Positions 32,011 through 44,935 of a stretch of 64,000 bases of DNA are shown piece by piece. Both the position numbers and the translations under genes were made by a program. Position 1 is the first letter of the stretch, and every line of letters starts with the position of its first letter. Origin of the DNA: Manis javanica (lineage: Eukaryota > Chordata > Mammalia > Pholidota > Manidae); assembly GCF_040802235.1 (NCBI RefSeq), contig NC_133172.1:26307738-26371737 (forward strand), given 5' to 3'. The notes under the pieces are model-generated. The model worked only from the letters and a program-made list of their open reading frames with translations, was not told the DNA's origin and searched no databases.

Positions 32011-34287
32011 TTCTCAAATAGAAAATGATTAATTCAAATTCACAAAATAAGAATGCTATTTATCTTCTTACAAGGAGAAATATGGACACTGAATGTACTG
32101 GGGAGGCCTCTCCCAGTCGCTGGTGTACCTGTTACCATCAAAGATGCAAGTTTCCTTTGTTCTCATACATGGGGCCCATGGGAGCTTTATGATTCCATCA
32201 CAGCTCACAACTCTGTGATTTCAAGATCTTGTCTCCTGATTTTCTCTTTAAGCCAACAGAGGATGACAAGAGGAACAGCAGCCAGAGGAAGCTGCTTGTA
32301 GAAAGAGACAAACAGCCAGAAAACATGCTACTCTTCCCCCCTCCACTCATACTGTTCATACTGTGCCCCTTGCAGCAAACTCCCGTAAACTGGATGGGGT
32401 GACTACAGTTTTGTGGTGTGAAGGCATCATCTAATTTTTGATTGCATGTCTAAGATGAGATTATAGACATTCATAATGACAACAGCTGGACCATAGCCTC
32501 TGGGAAAGCAGATGACATTGGAGGGTTCTCTCACCAGCCTGGGAGATGTGCACTGCATCTGAAGCCTCAGTAAGGATGGAGGTGCCTTAGTCCGAGTTTC
32601 CCCAGAAGAGAACCCCAAGGCAAGGATTTGAGTGCAAGCAGTTTATTTGGGAGAGGAACCCAGGAAGTGTGATAGGGCAGTGTGGAAGGGTGTCAGGGAT
32701 GGGAAGACAGACAACAAAGGTGGATGGTTATGTTTCCACTGTGGGTAACTGGAATTTAGTCTTGTTGGGTACTCTAGGAGACAGTGTGGGACTTGCAGCT
32801 CATCCATCCTGCAGGGTGGGTGAGGGAGCTGGGTGTATGTCCATCAGTTATGTCAGTTGGTTGAAAGTTGCTCCTGGAACTTAATTTGCCAGTCTTTCTG
32901 GCCTACCACATATATGGGCAGAACACACTCTAGCAGCAAGAGGGAACCCTCAGAAAAGGAACACAGTGTGACCCTTGTTATTTGGGCCAGTGGGCATGGA
33001 AATTCTAGATGCCATGGGGCCATTAGTGGGCCCTCAGAGACGTCTGCTTCAGGCAGTGTACAGTGTCCTGTGCCAACTGTGAATCCCGGTTGGAGGGCTG
33101 GGAGAATTGCTTGCTGGGTTATTTTAATCTTAATTGTCAGACTGTCAGAGTTTATAAGAGGAAGGCATTAAAGTGTTCTTGAAAAGTACTTGATAATCTA
33201 GCTTATATTTGGGCAGTGCTGACATTGGGGCTTAAAAATGTCATGGAGGTCCTCAGTGGGTTAGATCTACCCCACTCCAATTTTCTAAAGGATAATTTGA
33301 TAAGTGGGCTATTATGAAAGTTCCTCAATGAAATGCAGCAGGATTATGCACAAGCACAACAGGCATCTCTGCACAGTGGTGCAGTGTCAAAGTGGAGACA
33401 TTGGCAAGGCTGCTGGGAACCAGGACTATCAGAAAGATGACCAATCTGCTCACAGTTGAAAGCATTTGCTCTACACCTGGGCATTATTTACTAGAATTTA
33501 TCAGGAATACTAACAGAAGTGTTTGTGCTCTGCTTTCTTTGCATATTACCCCTTCTTATTGATGAGTTTTTTTGGAATATAATACACATGTTTGTAAAGG
33601 CTGCTGAAGGGGACTGTTATGCTGATAATAGTTGAGCATTTACTAATATTTGGGGACCAGAATGAACACTCAGTGCTAATTAAAAACTTCACATTTATAT
33701 TTCACTTCATCAATCTGGACAATATCTGTCAAAAACACTTTGTCATCTGTGAAGTGCCCTCATTCCTTGGACTTTAAAGTCTTAGGTCACAGTTCAGCTC
33801 AAGATAGGAGTCATTCTCAGGGAGGTGGGAGATCTGTCTGTGAAGCTATGGCAGGGGCTCCAGAGGAGAAATGGTCCAAACTTTTGGCTTCATGTATCCT
33901 GGAGGGAAGCCTGCTAATTGCAGAGCCAAGGGAGCCAACTGTCTGTTGGAGGAATAGGCAGCTAAGAATAAAGTAAGGTATTTTTAATCATGAGCACGTT
34001 TCCACAGATCCTTGAGAGAGTGGCTGAATTTGAAATTAAAAACAAAACCCCAATAAATAGATCCAATCAGTTTTTCTTAAACACATTGTTATGCTGTGGT
34101 AGAGTGCTGGGCAAATTGTTTTATTTCCCCTCTCCACAAACTTGCTAATTAAATTCCCTTCACTCTCATTATGTTTTACTTTGTCAGTGATCATTTTCTT
34201 ATAGTTTTCCCTGACAACATTGACAACCCCCCCGCACCCCGCACCCCAGAATTACTTTTTGGCCTTTGTAGTTAGAGGTAACTGCAA
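32011..34287. other. Unique DNA, no gene seen
   Basis: No frame here carries a recognisable domain. 32590-32680 resembles an old interspersed repeat also seen near 16640 (family not identified). The rest is low-complexity-free AT-balanced DNA with short frames only. Confidence 0.5.
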
Positions 34288-34578
34288 CGAATTGTGGGTA
34301 AAATTGCAATATTTGCAGAATCTCTCTCCTGGGCTTAGTGCATCTCCCTATCAATAGGTGATTACATGGGAGAGCAAGGGCATATATGGACCGGAGAGGT
34401 TGAATGGGGCCCCTTTTTGTAGCCAGGTCATGAGAGACACGGGGAGCAGGAGCAGACGACTGCTTATAAGCAATAAACGGGGTTTCCCCACTTTATTTGT
34501 CCCTTTGACTGATTTTATTTTCAAAGGTAACTTTCCTCAGGCTGAGAAATCCCCGCCCCCCTCCAGAGTTGCACAAAT
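34288..34578 (+). mobile_element. Solo LTR, ERVL-like family (copy 1)
   Basis: LTR body 34293-34573 begins TGTGGGTAAAATTGC and ends AGAGTTGCA. It includes CTTATAAGCAATAAACG (TATA-like and AATAAA). The flanks CGAAT (34288-34292) and CAAAT (34574-34578) form a 5-bp target duplication with one mismatch of the CpG-decay type. The same LTR family appears at 45996-46305 and, reversed, at 61106-61409. The 5-bp duplication fits ERVL-type integration; the exact family name is not known to me. Confidence 0.75.
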
Positions 34579-34949
34579 GTACAGTCCAACGCAGCTCAGG
34601 CCTTGCTTTCTATCAGCTTGAGTCTTCCAAGAAGACCAACCACACTCCTTGCCCTGGGCTAGGCAAGCTGGGATCTCATGGGGCTCCATAGGACAAGAAG
34701 GTGTATCCTCTGTCCTCAGGAAGGCTCACATCTAGAGAGAACCTTTCCTTTATCAAGAAGGCAATAGCTTTCCCATAAACCCACGGCTGACTATCTCTCA
34801 GGCCACACCTAGCCTCTAAAGGGCAAGGAGGCTAGGGAATGGAGTATTGAGTTTTTACTCTTCAAGTTGAGAAAGACAAGGGAGAAGGAAGTTAGGAATG
34901 TCTATTGAGTAAAGTACTAGAATCATCCAAAATGGGGATAACCCTTGTT

Positions 34950-35080
34950 TTTTACTTGGGGAAACTGAGGCTCGGAGAGATGAAGTATTTTGCCTGTTGT
35001 CACACATGGTAAGGAAAGGAGCGAGATTCAGCCTGATTCTGTCTGACTGAAAAGCCTGGCCTCTGAACTGATTCTCCTCA
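34950..35080 (+). mobile_element. MIR fragment
   Basis: GGGGAAACTGAGGCTCGGAG, then TTTTGCCTGTTGTCACAC.., then CCTGGCCTCTGAACTGATTC: the MIR core in sense. Confidence 0.8.
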
Positions 35081-36896
35081 TTCTAGACATCTGCTCATCT
35101 GCTACCTCTGTCTCTGTTCTCCAGGGTGGTTGCCTTTGCCCCCAGTGCATCCAGGGAAAACTTTTACTAAAATACTTTGTGTTGTTAGGTGTGCTGGTGT
35201 TTGGAAAAGACCATCTTCAAAGTCTTGGAATTTATGCCTTAGAGTTTTTGTTCAGCCATCCCTTTTCTCCCTCACCACTCCCTCCTTCTCTCTACCACTC
35301 TGCCTAAACATTCAAGAGCTTGCTAAATAAATAAATATTTGTTGTCTGGCATAATTCTTCTGCCTCTCTGTAGAGAACAATGGATTTGTTTGTCTAAAAT
35401 ACAGGCCATTATTCTCATTTCTAAGCCTCTGTTCTTGAGAGCATGAATATGGCAGTTTTTAGAATGAAAAAAAAGAAGCAGGCCCTTTCAGTGATATTAA
35501 ACCTCTAAAATGACAAACCTGTAATTTATAGAGGGAAAATAATTCCCTGAATACATCTTATATCCTTGGGGTACAAATTGCAAAGTTCTTGCAGAAATTG
35601 GTTTCTGTCCAGGAGGAGATACTGTCAGTCAAGAAGCTTGCTTCTGATCAACACTGCACTCCTACTGGCAGTGCTCGGCTGGCCCCAGCCCTGCCTGAGC
35701 CAGTGAGAGAGCATTAGAGGCAATTTCCATTTCTTGCTGGGGCTTTCAGTGAACATGCCAAAGAGAGGACACAATGTGGGCTGTGGAGGTTATTAAAATA
35801 CTATTTTATTTTCAGCAGGAGTTACAAGGAAACCTTTGAGGGAACTTGCAGGTGCGTGCAGTGGTAATGACTGAGGGGCCCAGCACCCTTTGCTGAGGCA
35901 GTCAGTGAGACCCAGGCATGCCAGTCACCTGAGCAAAGGCACTATCTCATGACATGAGAGGATGGCTGTTGACTCAAGCTAAAACAACCGGGACTGCTGC
36001 CGAACCTTGGCTGATACTGGAACTCTTAGTACTCTTCCTAATTATTACTCACAGAAAGCATCTTGTTTAGGTTGGAGGATGGAGGATTTCCATAAAGGAG
36101 ATGGATAGACTGAGACATTACTACATCTCTTGTTAGCACTGGGGAAGAAACCGTCTCTCCCAGAACAGGCCCCTCTTCTTTTCAGTCTCTCTACCCTATT
36201 TTAACACAGCCCCTGACATCAGTGCAGCTTTCCACATATTCAAGACCCCTTCATGCCATGAATTCCTTTGTGCCCCTGGGAGGAAACAGTGGCAGCTTCA
36301 TCTCAATTCAATGAACATGGAAACAGATTTCAGAGAGATTCAGTGTCTCTGTTAAGCTCCCATTTTAGTTTCTAGGGGACACAGAGGGCCCAGGAGTCCT
36401 GGCTGTCTCCACAGTTATTACCCTCCCTGCTCCACACTCAGGGGACTGCCCAGGGAGCACCTTTCCAATTTTTATTGCAGAGCACATGAGACCTCCCCAA
36501 AGACGCAAGAGCCTCTAAACTGCTCTATCACCTGGCTTCTTTGCTGTTTATTTAATACATTCTATCCCCTGAGAAGCCCAAGCTGAAAGTTAAGAGACAG
36601 ATGGCGTGATGCTCTCCTTTGAGGCTGCTCCCTAACTTTAAAGCTATGAAATATTCAAGGCTATTTTGAAGAACGACCTTTAATTTTTTTTTAACTTTTA
36701 AAAACCATACACTCTCTCTTCTTGATGCTTTTCAGATGAAGGGAAAACACTTAGGAATGCAGGCATGAGCTTTAACTTTGCTGCTTAGGAATGCTCTCAG
36801 AGAATAAAGACTTTTAATTTTAATGTTCTTTCTGTTCTTTGAGAATTATGAATTCTCCCTTGCCATCTTTGGCTTAGCAAAATCATCAACTGTTTA

Positions 36897-36935
36897 CTCA
36901 CACACATACACACACACACACACACGCACACACAG
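36897..36935. repeat. CA dinucleotide repeat
   Basis: An interrupted (CA)n tract of about 19 units with single-base changes (ATA, ACG). Confidence 0.9.
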
Positions 36936-37289
36936 CCCACCCCCATCCTGCCATACCTCTCTCCTTGCTTGTTCTTTTTTAAATTTTGCTCCCTGAGGTC
37001 TGGAGGTCTGTCTATCTGCCTGTTGTTGGTTTAAAAACTGGAGCATCATACCACTGGAGTACACTGACAGTCAAATAGTATCAAAGCTGGGAATCTGCCT
37101 TGTAACTTCATGGCATTGCTCTTCCCAAGAAAAGGAGTATTTTTGAGACTTTCTTCACTTTCTTTTATGTCAGCTAGCATGCACTACAATAAAGTTGGTG
37201 GATTTCCTTGAGCTTCCTTTAATCTTTCAATGTGCCAAATATTTCCCTGTTCAGAATCAACTTCTGTTATGTGATGGACCAGCTCTTCA

Positions 37290-37450
37290 TGAAATTGCTC
37301 ACTGTGGCCTTTTTTTCCGGTTCTTTGACCACATCAAGCCTATTCCTGTATAACTGTGTTTGTGCATGCTGTTCCCTGTTCTCAAATCCCTTCTATCAGA
37401 TTTTCACAGGGCTGAATCCTTTGCATTATTTGTTCCTTTGCATCAGTTGG
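37290..37450 (+). mobile_element. L2 fragment
   Basis: GTTCTTTGACCACATCAAGC, then TTGTGCATGCTGTTCCCTGT, in the order seen in L2. Confidence 0.6.
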
Positions 37451-37984
37451 TTCTAATATTTCCCTCCTTCAGAGATACCATCAATGACTGACTAGTTAGT
37501 TTAGGGCAGTAAGGGAAAACTTAACTCAAACTGGCTGAAGAAAGAAAGAAATCTATTGGCTCACAGACCAGGAAGCCCAGAGGCAGTGAGGGTTTCAGGG
37601 TTGGCTGACCCAGAAGTTTGATCATGGCATCAAAGACCCAGATTTCCTCCAACTTTCCAAATACACAGTGTCAGCTTCATCCCAAGACTGGTTCTTCCAT
37701 CAGTGACAACTGTGCTACATGCTCTTTCAGTCACATTTAACAGGAGACAGAAGCCAGCTTCTCCTTCTGTCTTACAAGCAAGAAAAAAACTTTCCCCAAA
37801 GTCTTTGGCAATACTCTTCTAGGATGTCACATGTCCACCCTTGATCCAATCATTGTTCAGAGAATGGGATGACCTTTAAAACAATCAGGCCCCCCTTACG
37901 CTGAACTTAGTTCCCACATTGCATGGATGCTCTCTGAGGGGAAGTGGTGGAACGGGTACAGTAGTGTCAGCCTCAACATCCCTT

Positions 37985-38225
37985 CATCAGTGTTTCTCAG
38001 GCACTGCTCATCAGAATCACCTGGGAGCCTTATGATGACCAGCTCCCAAACTCCTCTATAACCCACTGGTTAGAATCTTTGTGGGTGTGGGCCTGGGACA
38101 CTGGCTGCACCTTACAAATAGCTGGGACTCCTGCCCCTGACAGACATTTTGATTTCACCAATCTGGTATGTGATGTGGAATTCCCAGGTGATTCCAACGT
38201 GCAGCCAAGTTTGGGAACCATTGGC
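37985..38225. mobile_element. MER5-type hAT element
   Basis: Imperfect terminal inverted ends: CAGTGTTTCTCA at the left and TTTGGGAACCATTG at the right. Internal phrases AGAATCACCTGGGAGCC and CCCAGGTGATTCCAACGTGC are typical of MER5/Charlie-type non-autonomous hAT transposons. Confidence 0.75.
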
Positions 38226-38284
38226 CTAGGCACTAATACACACATATATGCATATACATAGTTCAACTTATACACATTTTTATT

Positions 38285-39275
38285 TTTTAATTATTTAACA
38301 GCTTTATTGTGATATAATTTACATGCCATAGAATTGACTCATTTAAAGTGTATAATTCACTGATTTTTGTTGGTTGCAGAATTGTATAAGCATCACCATA
38401 TCTAGTTTTAGAACATTTTTATCATCTCAATAAATTTCTTAACTATTAACTCCCCATAACCACCCACACCCATTCAAGCCCTAGGCAAATACTGATCTAC
38501 TTTCTCTGTTTACAGATCAATTTTTGACATTTCATATAAATATAGTCATACAGTATGTGGTCCTTAGTGACTGACTTCTTTCACTTAGCATGTTCTCTAG
38601 GTTCATCTGTGTTGTAGCATGTATCGATACTTTGTTCCTTTATATTCTATCTAACATATGGATATACCATGTTATGTTTATCTGTTCATCATTCATTGTA
38701 TAAGTCTTTGTGTGGATATATCATTTTATTTCTCTTGGATATACACCTAGAAATGGAATTTGTGGGTCATTTGGTAACTTTATATTTAACATATTGAGGA
38801 ATTGCCAAACTGTTTTCCAAAGCAGCTAGGCCATTTTACAGTCTTACCAGCAATTCATGAGACTTCCAATTTCTGCACACCATTGTCAACACTTGTTATT
38901 GTCTATCTTTTTGATTATAGCAATTTGAGTGAGTATGAAGTGGCTTCTTATTTTGGTATGCATTTCTCTAATGACTAATGATGTTGATCACTTTTTCTTG
39001 TGCTTATTGGTTATTTTTATATCTTCTTTGGAGAAATGTCTACTCTGATACTTTGCTTTTTAAAAAATTTGTCTTCATATTACTGAGATGTAAGAGTTCT
39101 TCATATATTCTGGATAAAGTCCCTTATTAGATATATGACTTGCAAATGTTTTCTTCCTTTTTGTGAGTTGTCTCTACTTTCTTAATGGGGTCTTTCAAAG
39201 TGAAAAAATTTTGATGAAGTCCAATCTATCAAGTTTTCATTTATTGTTTGTGTTTTTGGTATTGCATTTAATAAA
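38285..39275 (-). mobile_element. Old L1M fragment (3' UTR and ORF2 end)
   Basis: Antisense L1. It starts with the 3' end phrase AACAGCTTTATTGTGATATA, continues through the ORF2 C-terminal region (GGAATTTGTGGGTCATTTGG, TTGCCAAACTGTTTTCC) and on into the RT tail. About 1 kb, many stops. Clearly older than L1-A to L1-F. Confidence 0.88.
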
Positions 39276-41983
39276 TTACTAGACATTAGTATACTTTCAA
39301 AAACCTTCTCAGATGATTCTAGTGTAAAGCCAGGATTGAGAACTCCCATCATATACCACTGTATCATTTGCTTCCCCAACTCATTATTTTGCCACAAAGA
39401 CAACCAAACCAAGGTTATTTCAGAGTTGGTGAGAACAATTTATTTATTAGTGTCCTTGTCTATTTCCTGTCTTTTTCTAATGGAGTGCAGCTCCATAAAG
39501 ACAAGTACTTCATGTGGTTTCCTCTTGTAGTGCCAGCACATGGAGGGCATCGGCTGAGTGTGAAAATGAATGGGCCTATTAAGCTGATCTTCCTCCCCAC
39601 CACCCTCCCACACCATCCCCCCCACAAAAGTCTCCTTGTTTTTTATTTCCCATTTCTGTTGATCTACCATCCTACTCTTCTTTCAAACCAGACGTCTAGG
39701 AGTCTTCCTCACCCTCCACATCTAATTGGTAACCAAATCCTATTGTGTCCTCCTGGAGAACGTTGTTATTCACACACACATTGCACTAAATGGCAATCAT
39801 TCCTTTGCTTTTCCGTCTTCTCACCTTTCTGTGAGTTTCTTGTGAGCACAGATAGAGCTTTCCTGTCTTCCTGTCCTTAGCACTTTGCCCAGCACTGGGC
39901 GTAAGAAGGAGCTTAACATAGCTGCTGAACTGAATAGAATACCAGGGATTTGGAATCTGTATCTGTGAGCTAGGCCCAGTAATCAAGAACCCATTTTATG
40001 GGAGCCACAGGACTGTTCATTTGCTCCCATGAAACTTGAGTGATAGACTTCCTGATGAGATGTCAGTGGCTAGAAGAAGTGGAGACTGTGTTAGGGCTGG
40101 AATTCTGGTATAGAAGCAGACCCTCCAGCGAATTACAGAACTGAGCATCTCTATAAGGAAAATATCAAATTCTTGTCAGAGCATCTGGTGAACTTCTTTG
40201 AAGTGACAGTGAAATGTAAAAAGTAGCACATGAATAAAGAATATTCCGATGATAAATCACCGAAATTAACCACACCGTAAGACTTGCCTTCCTGCCACAA
40301 AAGAAGGGCAGAATGGGTGGGTGAGCTAGAAAGGCCTGCAGTCGGAGTAGGGGGTGTTTGCCTTGGAAACTGCAGGATTTGAACTTGTCATATCCTAAGT
40401 GGATTCTGGCAAAGATCAGAACAGCTGACCCAGAATTAAAAGTCCACTTCTCCCATTTTTAATGTGTTTCCTTCAGGAGAATCAATCCAGCCTGCACCTG
40501 TTTTGGGCCTGAGGAGGCAGCAGGAGGGAAACTTACTCAGTCATGCTTTTCTCTGGTGGTTTCTAAAACACAGAGAAGGAATTAGATTAATTTTGGTCAG
40601 AATTAAGAAAATGATCTTACAGGGCAAGCAAACTGCTCTGCAAATGCTTTATTTCCATGATGTGATATTTAATTGTCACATTTGTCTCCCCAGCATACAA
40701 TTTTTTGTCTTTATTAAGTATAGAACTTTCACTTGTTCATTTAAAGAAGTGTTTAATGGCTTCTAGCTTTACTGCTCTTTCACTTTGGGTCTTTTATTAA
40801 GTAAAATAAAGGTTACTTGAATACAAGCCCTGTGATTCCGCAACAGTTTATCTGATAACCGAGAGGCTACCATGCTTGGTATACAGAGCATGGGTCTGCT
40901 GGGCAGAGGGTGACTCACATCCTGGGCAGGGAAGAGCAGGATGGTGCAAAATTTCATCACACCACTCAGGACAGAGCACAGTTTGAAACTTATGCATTGT
41001 TTATTTCTGAATTTTCTATTTACTATTTTTGAATCACTGGTGACCATGGGTAACTGATACCAGGGAAAAGGGAAAATAGTGCATAGTGGGAAATGTGCTT
41101 CAGTGAAAGGTGACTGCTGCCCTTACCCTGGGCAGGCCAGTGCCATTTTCTTCTGTGTCTAATGGGCCTGGCTGCTTCCCTGGGGGTTGAGGACCAACCT
41201 TCCAGGCATAAACCTGAAGTCTCTGATAGATGCCTGGGTAAGTGAGGGTGGTGTAGCAGAGCACAGTAAAAATTTAATGAGCTTGCTTTTGACAACATTG
41301 TCTTAGCAGATTTCTTGAGTGCGCAAGACCAAGTCTATGCAGATTAGCTTCAGGGGTGACTCCTGTCAGCAGAAGCTGTGGCTGCGACTGTCCAAACTCG
41401 GAGACGTTTCTTGTGGGGCTGCTGCCAGCCCACAGCTGAGCCTCCGTTTTACAACCCTGCGGTGGCTGCCTCTGGAAGGGAGCAGGTTTTTCTTTTTGAG
41501 AGACAAATAATGAGAGAGAGAGAGGAAAAGGCTTTTTGATCTTATTCATTTCCCTTTGGGACTGTTGGATCTTGAATTTTGTTGCCTGCTTCAAATGAAA
41601 GAACAGATTGCTTCTCCCTGGACCATCAGAAATAAGATGTAGTAGAAAGGGCTTTTAGAATTTAGTGCTGTCAAATATTTATATTTTTTCAGAAAAGCTA
41701 GCAATTTGGATTCTTATGTGAAATATCTCCATATTTAAATGTTGGTTCTTAGCCCCTTCCTCATTCCCTCTCTTTTTTCCTTCCTTCTTTGCCAAACTTG
41801 AAAATAGAACTTTTTAGTAGGAGTCAAAGTAGAATTAAAACAAAGCAAAATAAGTCTGTGGGCTGATTCCACAAGTGGGTAATCAGTTCGTGACCTCTGA
41901 CCTGTACAGTTATGTGGGAACATTGTGGAATGGTATAAGTGGAAAATGAAAAGCTGACTTTTGTGCCATGAAGAGACAAACTC

Positions 41984-42110
41984 CATTCATTCACAGATGT
42001 TTGCTGAGAGTCTACTCCAGCCTATCACTATGCCAGGCCCTGGGATTCAGGAATGAGTGGGAACAGCCCCTGTAGGCAGAGGCCTCTCATTTGGTGGAAG
42101 GCCTGGCTTA
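41984..42110 (-). mobile_element. L2 fragment
   Basis: Antisense L2 end: ATTCATTCACAGATGTTTGC, then CACTATGCCAGGCCCTGGGA and GGAATGAGTGGGAACAG... Confidence 0.65.
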
Positions 42111-43094
42111 GTGTAGGTACATATGGTTAAAGTAACAGAGCTTCACTTTAATTTGGCTAAAACAAACAAAGGAATTTACTGGAAGGAGCCCATGAACCTG
42201 TAGCTCTCATGGAACCATGGACAGTCAGGACTCATGAGAACCTGGAGTCAGGGTTCGGAAATAGGATACTTTCTTGAACCCTCATGGACTTCTAGTTTCT
42301 CTCTCTCTCCTGGACAGACTGGCTTTCTCCATTAGGCAGGCACATGGATGCACATGGGCTCTCTGTAACTCCTGTCATAGCTGTTTTCTGCTGAAGCCAT
42401 GGACTGGGCTAACTGGACGGAGCTCAGCCCTTGATCCTGGTCAGTATTATTCGAATGTGGCTTTCAGAGACCCAATCCTGTGGGTAGATGGGGATCGATT
42501 TTCATAGAAAGGGGACACTGTGGACTGACAGGGGCCTCCTACAGGAGGACAGACATTTCATTCATTCAGCAATTCATATGAGTGTCTCTGCTACAGCAAG
42601 TAGTCAATACCATAAACACATCCTTATTTTCCTTCAGGGTACTTCCATTCTCTTGAGGGTAGAGAGAGAAAAACAGAAACAATAAGGAAATTTGACATAG
42701 TGGTCAGTGTCACCAAGGAATCATACTGCTATTGTGCAGTGACTGATCGAGGCGGAGCCATGGAGGGGGTCCACTCCTGCACAGGGAGGTGGTCAGGAAG
42801 GTTTCTCCAGGAATCTGACATTTAATCTGAGATCTGACAGGTGAGAAGGAGCTGGAGTAACATGGCCGGATTTATGTTTTAGACAGATGACTCTGGCAGG
42901 AGGAAAAAAAGGACCTTTCTCTCCACAGTCTCAGGAAACAAAGCTCACTAAATCAACTTGCCTACAAGGAAAGGAGCTTTACAGGGTTGGTAACCTTGTC
43001 ATCTTCAGTCAGCCCTGGCTTATTTGGCTTATTTGCATCTTCAAGCAGCACAAATCAGCTTGTGCCTGTATAGCACTTTAGAGTTTATAATGTA

Positions 43095-43260
43095 CTCTCA
43101 CCCTCAGTATTGTATTTATCTCCAAGCACTTCTTTGAGGTGGGTGGTCTGGAACTCATTTCATTACACAGAGCAGAGACTGGGGCTAGCAGAGGATCTGT
43201 CATTTACCCCAGCTAGTAGGTGCAGAACCAGGACCTTCTCCCCATGAGACAACTGGACCA
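43095..43260 (+). mobile_element. MIR fragment
   Basis: TTTGAGGTGGGTGG, CAGAGACTGGGGCTAGCAGA and AGCTAGTAGGTGCAGAACCA occur in MIR order, although diverged. Confidence 0.6.
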
Positions 43261-44844
43261 AGTGCACTGGGTCACGTTACTAAGTAGCACAGTGCCACAC
43301 TAGTCCAAAATCATGGTTTTTTCCTGCGAATCTTTGTTCGACAGAATCAGTAGGAATACTTTTCTTTTAATGTACATCAGAGATTAGCAATAGGACCCTA
43401 AAACCTAACACTCCCCCTGCCCTACAAAAACTATGTTTGTCTAAACATTAAAAAAAATCTTTTTTTTTAAAGACTTTTTTCTCTCCAGGCTAACAGATTC
43501 TGGAAACTCATTCTGTTACTGCATGTGTCACATGGCTGAAGGCATCCGAATGGCCTCCACACCCTCTCTTTTCATGCACATCCTGCTTTGTGGGCAAAAT
43601 ATCACTGATGAAGTTTTTTCTTAACCAGAGCTGTATGTCAGCATTACCAACGGAGCTTCTTGAAAATTCATTTCCCTGGGCCTCTCTTCAGACTGGTGAG
43701 TTGCGGTCCTTTAGGCAGTAGGGAGGCTGGCACATGCAGACTTTCCACGCAGGCTGGGCATCCAAGGGACTCCATTCAGACTACAGATTGGCATTTTCAT
43801 TTGACCAATTTCCACTAGACGGCAGGGAAGTTCCATCTCACATCTGAAAGGAGCCTTGGTCTAACAAAATCTGCAATATTACCACAATTTTCCAATAGAT
43901 AGAGTCAAAATGTATCTTGAGGAAGGGTGCCTTTCTTCAAGTTTGTACTAGGGTATCTTACAAGTTAGTGGCTAACACAGGCTTGTCTTAGGACAATGGC
44001 TAGTGAAAGAACCCAAACCTGTATTTCCATTTTGTATGTGGTTTGAAGGACACAAGTTCCATGGATGTTAATAGGTATGTGAACAAAAGGTACATGGTCA
44101 AATGTATTAAGCACTGAAAAGTGTTACAGCAAAGACACTGACCAAATTTGTTAAACCTGGCTTGGCCAGTGTGCCTTATAGAACTATTAGAAAGGTGGTG
44201 TCTGCAGCATTTCCGCAGTTACCGGACCATAACCTGTGCCTCTGGGGTGCTAGCACTGCCCAGAATTGTCTTTAGGAAACACTCTGTGAGAATTTGATCC
44301 TATTGAACTACTGAGAGGAAGTCACGGTGGAGGTGTGTTGACAGACATTTTGGCTGTAGTACAACTATTGTCTCCTGCTACCCAAATTTCTTGAGTTCCT
44401 ATATTTAGATAGTGAGAATTTGGATAGCCAGTTCAAAGAGAAAAAGCCAGCACTTTATCTGAAGCTGTTCAGTTTCTGAGATTTGAGAGAGTAAGAGGTG
44501 GGAGTTTGTATAGGGCAGCATTTGCCTGGTGCTTTTGGCTCCTGGGTTCTGATGTCAGAGACTGCCCAGTGAAGGACACTGATATTCAGGAGTGAAAGGG
44601 AGCAATGCCCCTCTGAGAACCTAGTGTTTCAGATGTTTAAAATAGAAGTCTGGACAGACAGAAAAAGCCAATCGTAGGAGAGTTTCCATCCTTCCCATGG
44701 TCAGCAGGATTCATTATATGTAGAAGGGTGGGTGTGTAGAAGAATGAATTATGTAGAAAGACCTGAGAGGAATAACCTGACATTTTGGCAAGTATCCCAC
44801 AGGTGCCTCCTTCTGGGAAGGGGTTTGAGACACAGTGGAGAGAG

Positions 44845-44935
44845 AGGAGGGAGAGAGAGAGAGCGAGATGCAGAGAGAGGAGAGAGGTGGGATGGGGAGG
44901 CAGAGAGAGAGGAGAAGAGAGAGAGAGGGGATCCC
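44845..44935. repeat. GA-rich simple repeat
   Basis: A purine-rich tract of GAGA runs interrupted by single changes. It creates the long frames seen across both strands here. Confidence 0.85.

Larger units (their letters stand above)
34579..38284. other. Unique DNA with old repeats, no gene seen
   Basis: Contains a MIR (34950-35080), a CA repeat (36897-36935), an L2 piece (37290-37450), an unnamed old repeat at about 37490-37900 whose phrase AATCTATTGGCTCACA recurs in degenerate form near 42160, and a MER5-type element (37985-38225). No exon that I can support. Confidence 0.5.

Noticed and set aside
39368..39880. 170-codon plus-strand frame as a host exon
   Set aside because: No homology I recognise, partly in an L2 piece, with no good flanking splice sites.
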